A DNA stretch of 64,000 nucleotides from Hyphomicrobium_A sp963776675 (GTDB lineage Bacteria; Pseudomonadota; Alphaproteobacteria; Rhizobiales; Hyphomicrobiaceae). The notes under the pieces are model-generated. The model worked only from the letters and a program-made list of their open reading frames with translations. It made no database searches and was not told the origin of the DNA. The translations under genes and the position numbers were made by a program. The stretch lies in NCBI GenBank assembly GCA_963776675.1, contig CAVZNR010000030.1:13557-77556 (forward strand). The letters run 5' to 3'. This document shows, piece by piece, positions 53,192-60,882 of this stretch (position 1 is the first letter of the stretch; every line of letters starts with the position of its first letter).

Positions 53192-53653
53192 TCAGTCTCC
53201 CGCCGACGTTACCGACACCTTCTCACCGGGACGCACCGCCTTCAAGGCCCCGACGTCATCGAGCGCGCGTGCCCATAGGTTGCAGGGGCGCGGCAGGCGC
53301 AATTCCCCCGGGCGCGAGATCGGCGTCGGGCCGTAGACGATGATGACGCGGTCGTCCTCAACCCAGAAGCAGATGTCACCCAGGGTTGCGAGCTGGCGGG
53401 CGCCGCGTTCGCGCCCGGATTCGAGCGGCGTCTCGAAATGGATGGATTGGCCCCAGGGCTCGGCCGTGGAATGGAGCGGCAGCGCCTGCCAGATGCGGTC
53501 GGCGGTGGGGGTATCGAGCAACTGGGCGCGCAGTTTGACGCGGCCCGCCGTGATCAGAATGCGACGGTCCGCCGGCTTTTTGGCGCGGCGGCGTGCCTCC
53601 GCGTTGTCGGGAGCGACCGACCGGTTCTGGCCTCTCAGGAGGTTCGTCGGCAT
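53192..53653 (-). CDS. Cyclophilin-like fold protein (PF04126 type), copy 1
   Basis: The 153-residue product parallels its neighbour: RAQLLDTPTADRIWQALPL, WGQSIHFETPL, TLGDICFWVEDDRVIIVYGPTPISRPGELRLPRPCNLWARALDDV. It adds a basic N-terminal tail of about 25 residues. The two genes are a tandem duplication in one transcription unit. The family is of unknown function. The ketoacyl synthase gene lies directly upstream on the same strand (stop 53675, 22 bases), so co-transcription with fatty-acid genes is likely. Confidence 0.8.
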   Translation of the reverse strand: MPTNLLRGQNRSVAPDNAEARRRAKKPADRRILITAGRVKLRAQLLDTPTADRIWQALPLHSTAEPWGQSIHFETPLESGRERGARQLATLGDICFWVEDDRVIIVYGPTPISRPGELRLPRPCNLWARALDDVGALKAVRPGEKVSVTSAGD

Positions 53654-53674
53654 GGTGCGACGCCGGCCTCGGCG

Positions 53675-54919
53675 TCAGGCCGGAGGAGGTCCAAAGACCA
53701 GAACCGCGTTGAGGCCGCCGAAGGCGAAGGAGTTCGACATCGCATAGTTGACCTCCTTATCGCGCCCGACATTGGGGATGTAGTCGAGGTCGCACTCGGG
53801 GTCGGGATCGTCGAGGCCGATTGTCGGCGGCACCCAGTTCTCCCGCATGGCGCGGATGCAGACCGCCGCCTCGATACCGCCGCCGGCGCCCAGCGGGTGG
53901 CCGTGCATCGACTTGGTCGAGGAGATCGCCAGGTTCTTGGCGTGGTTGCCGAACACGCCCTTGATGGCCCGCGTCTCGTTGGCGTCGTTGATCGTGGTCG
54001 CGGTGCCGTGGGCGTTCAGATACTCGATATCGGACGGCGCAATGCCGGCATCGGCGAGCGCGTCCCGCATGGCGACCATCGGCCCTTCGATGTCGGGATT
54101 GACCATGTCCTTGGCGTCCGACGACATGCCATAGCCGACGATCTCCGCCAGGATGTTGGCGCCGCGCGCCTGCGCGTGCTCCAGCAACTCCAGAACCAGG
54201 ATGCCGGCACCCTCGGCGAGCACGGTTCCGTTGCGCTTCTTGGCGAACGGGAAACAGCCTTCCGGCGACAGCACATGCAGCGCCTGCCAGGCTTTCATCG
54301 TGCCGTAGGTGATGACCGCCTCGGACGCCCCGGCGATGGCAACGTCGACGACGCCGTTCTTGATATAGTCGCGCGCGAGGCCGATGGCGTGCGTGGCGGT
54401 CGAGCAGGCCGAGCAGGTGGCGAACGTCGGCCCCTTGACGCCGAACTCGATGCCGACGTGGGCGGCGGCCGAGGAGCCGATGATGCGCAACAGCGTCAGC
54501 GGGTGGGTGGCACGCTTGCCTTCCAAAAACAGCGACCGGTAGGCCTGCTCAAAGGTGACGAGGCCGCCGGCGCCCGAGCCGATGACGCAGGCCGAGCGGT
54601 AGGGGTCGGCGATGGGGAAGCTGATTCCCGACTGCTTGACCGCTTCATCCGCCGCCGCAGCAGCAAACCACGAATAGCGGTCGGCGTGCATGACGATCTT
54701 GTCGCGCTGGAAATGCTTGAGACGAACCTTGGGGTCGAAGTCCTTGATCTGCGCCGCAATGAGGATCTTGAGATCCTCGAGCGGAAATCCGACGAGCTCG
54801 GTGACGCCGCACTTGGACGCCTTCATCAATTCCCAGAACGTATCGACGTCGAGACCGATCGGCGTAACGACGCCCGTACCCGTCACCACGACGCGGCGTG
54901 CGCCGTTCGCCTTTTCCAT
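53675..54919 (-). CDS. Beta-ketoacyl-ACP synthase (FabF-like)
   Basis: From the ATG at 54919 the product is 414 residues, normal for KAS II. It has the catalytic Cys in TCSACSTATHA and the two histidines in NAHGTATTINDANE and STKSMHGHPLGAGGG, plus C-terminal SNSFAFGGLNAVLVF. KAS enzymes condense acyl-ACP or acyl-Cys with malonyl-ACP. It is downstream of an ACP-like gene (55048-55323) on the same strand, so the two may act together in a specialised fatty-acyl pathway and not in housekeeping synthesis. It differs from housekeeping FabF in several surface positions (inference). Confidence 0.93.
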   Translation of the reverse strand: MEKANGARRVVVTGTGVVTPIGLDVDTFWELMKASKCGVTELVGFPLEDLKILIAAQIKDFDPKVRLKHFQRDKIVMHADRYSWFAAAAADEAVKQSGISFPIADPYRSACVIGSGAGGLVTFEQAYRSLFLEGKRATHPLTLLRIIGSSAAAHVGIEFGVKGPTFATCSACSTATHAIGLARDYIKNGVVDVAIAGASEAVITYGTMKAWQALHVLSPEGCFPFAKKRNGTVLAEGAGILVLELLEHAQARGANILAEIVGYGMSSDAKDMVNPDIEGPMVAMRDALADAGIAPSDIEYLNAHGTATTINDANETRAIKGVFGNHAKNLAISSTKSMHGHPLGAGGGIEAAVCIRAMRENWVPPTIGLDDPDPECDLDYIPNVGRDKEVNYAMSNSFAFGGLNAVLVFGPPPA

Positions 54920-55047
54920 AGCGTCTATATACCTGCCGGTTGCGGACGTCGGATGCGACGCCGGGGATGAGCTCAACTAACTGCGAGCCGACACGCGGAA
55001 CCACGAAGCTCTGTGCGAGGTCTTTAGGGGAGAGCCTCGGTCCGTGA

Positions 55048-55323
55048 TTAGGCCTTGGCGGCACCCGCCGCGGCGGGGCCCTTGGACATCAAGTCCTTGA
55101 CGCGATCGACCACGGATCCAACAGTCTTGAAGTCTTCGACTTCCTCGTTGGCGTTGTACGGGATCTCGATGCCGAAAGTATCCTCGATGTCAAAAACGAT
55201 CATCGCAAGGTCGAGCAACTCTATCTTGAGATCCGTGAGCGGCGTCGACAAAGAAATATCGTCCCGCGGCTCCTTCATGTGCTTCTTCAGGATCTCGATG
55301 ATCTTCGTTCCGACTTCGTCCAT
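55048..55323 (-). CDS. Acyl carrier protein-like protein lacking the phosphopantetheine serine
   Basis: The 91-residue acidic helical protein has the ACP layout: helix 1 EVGTKIIEILKKHMKEP, loop TPLTDLKIE, helix 2 LLDLAMIVFDIEDTFGI and later EVEDFKTVGSVVDRV. In ACPs helix 2 starts with Asp-Ser-Leu; here the aligned positions read Glu-Leu-Leu. The codon is TTG where a TCG serine would differ by one base. Without Ser the protein cannot carry phosphopantetheine. It could be a sequence error, a mutation or an ACP-fold protein with another job. It is upstream of a ketoacyl synthase gene. Confidence 0.85.
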   Translation of the reverse strand: MDEVGTKIIEILKKHMKEPRDDISLSTPLTDLKIELLDLAMIVFDIEDTFGIEIPYNANEEVEDFKTVGSVVDRVKDLMSKGPAAAGAAKA

Positions 55324-55717
55324 GTCACTCTCCCACCCCCGCTGATACCAAGCCGGAGGCCCGTGCTGCTTCGTTCCTACCTAGTGCAAGGCCAGTAGCA
55401 CAACAAGCTGACGCGTCACATATCCTTAAACGCCAATCAAGTCCAGCCAAGGGCCGTGCGACCGCCCCGACAGGGGCAGGCGGCGCCACGAATAGATGGT
55501 CCCTCTCTCGTGCGCTGTCTCCGACGGTACAGCAAAACCTCTTCACAACCGTTGCGATGCTATACCTTAGATCGTCCCAGCTATGGCATTTCGCCCCCAA
55601 AACGTGTTCAATAACAAGGCGGATTTCAAGGTCCTGTTACCCGAATCCGGGACAGGCCCGGAATACGCCAAGGGGCACGGCCGCCAGCACGGGCCCCGCC
55701 GTGGGAGGCACCCGAGA
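55324..55717. other. Divergent intergenic region between ACP-like and acyl-CoA ligase genes
   Basis: It should hold promoters for both directions. A frame open from 55583 in phase with the ligase is translated as a poor Gly/Arg-rich leader and is not regarded as coding. No hairpin or operator was recognised. Confidence 0.4.
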
Positions 55718-57449
55718 ATGGCAACGAAAGGCCTGCGAACCGGCTCGGACACTGTGACCGCATCGCCCTTGCCGTGGCTCAGCCGCTACCCCGAGGGTGT
55801 GAGCTGGAGCATGGGGCTCGATGTAGCGCCCCTCTACCAGCTGATCGACGACGCGGTCCGGCGCCACGGGCGTCTACCCTGCTCCGTCTTTCTTGGCAAG
55901 ACGCTCACCTACGCCGAGATCGGGCGGCTGGTGGATCAGGCCGCGGCCGGGTTGCAGCGGCTCGGCGTCAAGAAGGGCACCAAGGTCGGCCTCTTCCTGC
56001 CGAACACTCCGACATTCATTGTTTACTTCTTCGCCGTGCTGAAGGCCGGCGGCACGGTGGTGAACTTCAATCCGCTCTACACCGTCAGCGAGCTCGCCGC
56101 CCAGATCAAGGACAGCGACACCGAGCTGATGATCACCCTCGATCTCAAGGTGCTGTTCGACAAGATCGACAGCCTGCTCCAGTCGGAGGTGCTGCCCCGC
56201 GCCGTGGTGTGCTCCTTCACCGCACTGCTGCCCGGCGCCAAGGCCGCGCTGTTCCGCATGTTCAAGGCCAAGGACCTGGCGCGGCCGCTGCAGTCGCCGG
56301 CGCGCGAGCGCATCGTGATGGAGGCCGACCTCGTCGCCCGGGGCGGCAAGCCGGCGCGCGTGCCGATCGATCCCCTGACCGACGTCGCCGTGCTGCAGTA
56401 CACCGGCGGCACCACCGGCACGCCCAAGGGCGCCATGCTCACGCACGCCAATATCTACGTCAACGTGCAGCAGGTCGCCGCCTGGGCGCCCGAGCTCGTC
56501 GACGGCCAGGAGCGGGTGCTGGGAATCCTGCCGTTCTTCCACGTATTCGCGCTTACGGTGGTCATGAACTACGGCGTCGCCAAGGGCGCCGAGATCATCA
56601 TCATGCCGCGCTTCGCCCTCGACGAGGCGCTGGCGCTGATCGACAAGACGCATCCGACCGTGATGCCGGGGGTTCCCACGCTGTTCAACGCGCTGATGAG
56701 CCATTCCAAGATCAAGAGCCACGACCTCTCCTCGCTCAAGTTCTGCCTGTCGGGCGGCGCGGCGCTGCCCGTCGAGATCAAGCAGCAGTTCGAAGCCATC
56801 ACCGGCTGCAAGGTGGTCGAGGGCTACGGCCTGTCGGAGACCTCGCCGGTCGCCACCGTCAATCCGCTCAACGGCCCCGTCAAAGCCGGCTCCATCGGCC
56901 TGCCGCTGCCGGGCACCACCGTCTCGCTGCGCGATCTCGCCGATCCCACCAAGGAGGTGCCCCAGGGCGAGAAGGGCGAGATCTGCATCAAGGGCCCGCA
57001 GGTCATGCTCGGCTACTACAAGCGCCCGGCAGGAGACCGCCGAGCAGATGGTGGGCGAGTTCCTGCGCACGGGCGACGTGGCGCGCATGGACGAGGAAGG
57101 CTTCTTCTTCATCGAGGACCGCATCAAGGACCTCATCATCTGCTCGGGCTTCAATGTCTATCCCCGCCGCGTCGAGGAGGCGATCTACGAGCACGCGGCC
57201 GTCGCCGAGGTCACCGTCATCGGCATCAAGGACGCCAAGCGCGGCGAGGCACCGAAAGCGTTCGTGCGCCTGAAGCCCGGCGCGAAGGCGACGGTCGACG
57301 ACATCCTCGAGCACCTGAAGCCGCTGATCTCCAAGATCGAGATGCCGGCTGCGATCGAGTTCCGCGACGAGTTGCCCAAGACCATGATCGGCAAGCTCTC
57401 CAAAAAGGAGCTGGTGGCCGAGGAAGCCGCCCAGCAGCGCAAGGCTTGA
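55718..57449 (+). pseudogene. Long-chain acyl-CoA ligase (FadD-like), frameshifted
   Basis: The ATG at 55718 follows GGGAGG. ANL-superfamily motifs are present: P-loop TGGTTGTPKGAMLTH, GYGLSETSP, and after the break RTGDVARMDEEGFFFIEDRIKDLIICSGFNVYPRRVEE and the C-terminal acyl-adenylation lysine region LPKTMIGKLSKKEL. The frame is lost at 57028-57029, where CCCGGCAGG reads as CCCGCAGG in the restored protein (RPQETAEQMVGEF). About 576 residues when restored. It activates fatty acids to CoA thioesters for the adjacent FadI/FadJ/FadE steps. The extra G is suspicious of an error. Confidence 0.87.
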
Positions 57450-57461
57450 TCACCCCCTCCC

Positions 57462-57608
57462 CGTCATCCCGGGCGAGCGACTGCGAAAGCAGAAGCGGGA
57501 CCCGGGATCCAGGAGAGAAGCGCCGGAGGCTCAAAAAAACCGTGTCTTCGACAAGCCTAACGCTGGATCCCGGATAGCCTCGGCTCCGCCTCGCCTTCCG
57601 GGATGACG
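57462..57608. repeat. Intergenic palindromic element between convergent genes
   Basis: Outer arms CGTCATCCCGG (57462-57472) and CCGGGATGACG (57598-57608) are perfect inverted copies. Inner arms GGGACCCGGGATCCAG and CTGGATCCCGGATAG also pair. The whole can fold into a long hairpin of about 147 bases, typical of dispersed palindromic elements in alphaproteobacterial genomes. It lies between the convergent ligase and cyclopropane synthase genes and may act as a bidirectional terminator. Confidence 0.75.
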
Positions 57609-57618
57609 GTTCCAAGCC

Positions 57619-58944
57619 CTACCGATAAAGGTCGGCCCGCGTCGGCGGGGTGGCGGGTGCGCGCTTGGCCGACTTGGAGACCAGCGTCTGGAAGATGCGC
57701 AGGGTGCCGCGCGAGAACGCGAGCGAAACCCCCGCCAGATACGCCACCCAGATGCGGTACTTCTCCTCGCCCACGAACGCGATCGCCTGCTCGCGCTCCG
57801 CCGTCAGCCGCTCGCACCACAGCTTGCACGTGCGCGCGTAATGCAGCCGCCACGCCTCCACGTCCTGCACCTCGAAGCCCGCCCGCTCCATGGCGACCAG
57901 CGAATGGCCGATGTCGTCGAGCTCGCCGCCGGGGAAGATGTACTTGGCGATCGCCTTCTGCTCGGGCCGCATGCGCCGCTTCATCCAGCCCTCTTTGGGC
58001 GCGCGCCGGGAGATCGCGTGGTTGAGGAACAGCCCGTCGCGCGCCAGCAGCCGGTCTGCATCTTCTGCATGTAGGCGGGAATGTTCTTGAGGCCGATGTG
58101 CTCGTACATGCCGATCGAGGCGATCTTGTCGAACTCGCCCGTGACGCCCGAGTAGTCCTTGAGCTCGACCGTGACGCGGTCCTGCAATCCGAGCCGGGCG
58201 ATTTTCTCGCGCGCGTAGCTGAGCTGCTCCTCCGACAGCGTGATGCCGTGCGCCGTGACGCCGTAGGTCTTGGCCGCATGGCAGACGAGCCCGCCCCACC
58301 CGCAGCCGATGTCGAGGAAGCGCTCGCCCTCCTTCAGGCGCAGCTTGCGGCAGATCATCTCCAGCTTGTCGGCTTGCGCCTGGGCGATTGCGTTGCCCCA
58401 GTCGGTGAAGTAGGCGCAGGAGTAGACCATCTCCGGATCGAGGAAGAGCGCGTAGAAGTCGTTGGACAGGTCGTAGTGGAACTGGATGTAGTCCTTGTTG
58501 TCGGCGCTTTTGCGCTTTTTGCCGACGATGTCGCCTTCGAAGCCGTGCTCGTCCTTGTCGCTCGTCCCGGGGCGCGTCGCCACGCGCCAAAAGGAACGGC
58601 GAGAGCCTGGCCGCGAGCGACAGCGCGTCGCGTCCCTTCAGCTTCACCGAGCGGCCGCCGCGATTGAGCTGGGACCCCAGATCGATCAGCGTGCCGCCGG
58701 AGAAGTCGATGCCCTTGTGGACGTAGTGCTTGATGAAGTTGTCGAGCGTCGGCCGGCGCAATAGCGAGCCGATCACGCCAGGCCCGGCGATGCGCAGCTC
58801 GAACGGCCCGGTGACGTTGGGGCCGAGCGGCGTCAGCGAGCCGTCCCACAGCCGCAGCGACGCGTCGAGATTGAGCTTGTCGCCGAGCTCTTGGGCGAGC
58901 CTGCGTGCCGCCTCGAGCTGCCGCTCCGACTTGTCCTTGCCCAT
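57619..58944 (-). pseudogene. Cyclopropane-fatty-acyl-phospholipid synthase family, double-frameshifted
   Basis: SAM-dependent cyclopropanation of membrane lipid chains is the family role. The N-terminal part (LRLWDGSLTPLGPNVTGPFELRI) and C-terminal part (GLFLNHAISRRAP to LAGVSLAFSRGTLRIFQTL) share one frame. The middle with QFHYDLSNDFYALFLDPEMVYSCAYF and the SAM motif FLDIGCGWGGLVCHAAKTYG lies in another frame. The breaks are in a run of four G near 58569-58572 (+1) and near 58056 (-1), so they compensate each other. Restored length is about 441 residues. All recognisable catalytic segments are otherwise intact. Confidence 0.85.
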
Positions 58945-59010
58945 GCTGCGCTCACCCGCTTGCCGACCCGTCGCGGGTGGGTCGCATACCTCGGCGCCCC
59001 TGTCGAGACC

Positions 59011-60317
59011 TCACGCCGCCTGGTGCATCTCGGCGGCGTCCTTGGTCTCCAGGATCGCAGCGACGCCCATGCCGCCGGCGGTGCAGATGGAAATGAGCCC
59101 GCGCCCGCCCTGCTGCGACAGCAGCTTGGCGAGGTTGGCGACGATGCGCGCGCCCGTCGCCGCGAAGGGATGCCCGAAGGCGATGGAGGAGCCCTTCACG
59201 TTGAGCTTGGCCGGATCGATGGCGCCCAGCGGCTCCGCCCGGCCGAGCCGCTCCTTGCAGTACTCGGGGTCCTCCCAGGCCTTGAGCGTCGACAGCACCT
59301 GCGCGGCGAAGGCTTCGTGGATCTCGTAGAGGTCGAAGTCCTGCAGTTTCAGCCCGGCGCGCTCCAGCATTTTGGAGACGGCGATCGTCGGCGCCATCAG
59401 CAGGCCGTCGCCGCTGACGAAGTCGTTGGCGGCCGTCTGCGAGTAGGTGATGTAGGCGAGCACCGGCAGGCCATGCTTGGCCGCCCAGTCCTCCGATGCA
59501 ATCAGAACGGCGGCCGCACCGTCGGTGAGCGGGGTGGAGTTGGCCGCCGTCAGCGTGCCGCGCTCGGTCTTGTCGAAGGCCGTCTTGAGCGTGGACAGCT
59601 TGTCCAGCGTCGCGTCGCGCGCGAATATTGTTGTCGCGGTAGACACCGGCGAACGGTGTCACCAGGTCGTCCATGTAGCCAGAGCTGTAGGCCTCGGCAG
59701 CCTTCTTGTGGCTTTCCAGTGCGAATGCGTCCTGCTCGGCGCGCGTGATGTCCCACACCTGCGCCATCAGCTCGCAATGCTCGCCCATCGACAGGCCGGT
59801 GCGCGGCTCGGTCACGGACGGCGGCTTGGGCACAAGCTCGGTCGGCGAGAAGCCCTTGAAGGCTTTGAGCTTGTCCATGGTGGACTTTTGCAGCGAGGCA
59901 TTGGTCAGGCGCTGCGCCAGCTTTTTCGACACCACGATCGGGAGCATCCGATGTGGTGTCCGAGCCCACCGCGATGGCGCAATCGATCTCGCCCGCGGCA
60001 ATCTTGGCGGCGCTGCCCAGCGCGCCCTGCAAGCTGGTGCCGCAGGCCTGCATCATGGTGATGCCGGGCGTTGATGCCGCCAGCTTGGTACCCAGCACGG
60101 CTTCACGCGTCAGATTGAAATCCTTGGAGTGCGTGACGACGGCGCCGCCGACCACCTCGTCGATGTGCTGGCCTTTGAGGTTGTAGCGGTCGACGAGCGC
60201 GTTGAGCGCGCCCGTCATCATGTCGAGGTTGGAGAGATCGGCATAGAACGTGTTCGACCGGCAGAAGGGAATGCGAACCCCGCCGATCACCGCCACGCGC
60301 CGCAAAAATCTCTGCAT
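59011..60317 (-). pseudogene. Acetyl-CoA C-acyltransferase (FadI-like thiolase), frameshifted twice
   Basis: Thiolase segments appear in three frames: the N-terminal part with catalytic Cys in MMQACGTSLQGAL, the middle (IVVSKKLAQRL to FAGVYRDNN), and the C-terminal part with PLTDGAAAVLIASED, the His in SSIAFGHPFAATGARIV and CTAGGMGVAAI. Frames change near 59947-59952 and near 59616-59622, each explained by one extra base. Restored length is about 434 residues, normal for FadI. It cleaves 3-ketoacyl-CoA in beta-oxidation with the FadJ-like protein encoded upstream (60883-62887); a DUF559 gene separates the two. Confidence 0.86.
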
Positions 60318-60391
60318 GCGATTTCAGCCTTTCTCCAATCGGACGAGGACAAAGATCCTCGTGCAGCTACGCAACCCCGCATACACACCTG

Positions 60392-60430
60392 CTCCCCTCC
60401 CCCTCGTGGGGAGGGGTTGGGGGTGGGGGG
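60392..60430 (+). repeat. GC-rich inverted repeat, left of DUF559 gene
   Basis: The segment is a hairpin-forming CCCCTCCCC...GGGGAGGGG unit followed by TTGGGGGTGGGG. It is an inverted near-copy of 60822-60861. The two units face each other across the DUF559 gene. Confidence 0.8.
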
Positions 60431-60457
60431 TAAGAACTCGCGCGTCGGTCACTATTC

Positions 60458-60808
60458 TCATTCGACTCTCACCACCGCGCCCAATGCCGCTAGAATTTCA
60501 AGTACCACACCCTCGAGCTTCTCACTCACGTCCGAGTTCGTGAAGCGCAAGACCTTGAACCCGCGCCACCCGAGATCGGCATCGCGTGCGGCATCTTTCG
60601 CGACCCCCTCCGGCGTAAGGTGCTGAAAGCCGTCCACCTCGACAATCAACCTCTGATCAAGACAAGCGAAGTCGACGATATAGCCAGCAAGAGGCACCTG
60701 CCGCCGGAAATGGTAGCCCTGGCGCCGAAGCTCGCGTAGCTCGTCCCACAACCGCGCCTCGGCAACCGTTGGATTCTTGCGGAGATGTCGAGCCAGCTCG
60801 CTAGCCAT
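60458..60808 (-). CDS. DUF559 domain (Vsr/very-short-patch-repair-like) endonuclease
   Basis: The 116-residue product has the DUF559 pattern: LARHLRKNPTVAEARLWDELR, then YHFRRQVPLAGYIVDFACLDQRLIVEVDGFQH with the PD-(D/E)xK-type residues Asp (VDFACLD), Glu (VEVDG) and downstream GFKVLRFTNSDV. The fold is that of Vsr-like nucleases. It is short and complete. It lies between fadI and fadJ homologues, flanked by inverted GC-rich repeats, which suggests insertion as a cassette. The target of the nuclease is unknown. Confidence 0.88.
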   Translation of the reverse strand: MASELARHLRKNPTVAEARLWDELRELRRQGYHFRRQVPLAGYIVDFACLDQRLIVEVDGFQHLTPEGVAKDAARDADLGWRGFKVLRFTNSDVSEKLEGVVLEILAALGAVVRVE

Positions 60809-60821
60809 CGCTCCAAGTCTT

Positions 60822-60861
60822 TCACCCCACCCCTAACCCCTCCCCATCAAGGGGAGGGGGA
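60822..60861 (-). repeat. GC-rich inverted repeat, right of DUF559 gene
   Basis: CACCCCACCCCTAACCCCTCCCC followed by GGGGAGGGGG. Its reverse complement matches 60392-60430 with a few differences in the loop and spacer. Confidence 0.8.
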
Positions 60862-60882
60862 TCTGTGTCGCTGTCTCTGCCT

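Noticed and set aside
53438..54970. A 510-codon plus-strand frame opposite the ketoacyl synthase
   Set aside because: Composition (Arg, Asp, Gly, His rich) is typical of antisense frames; the synthase has every catalytic residue.
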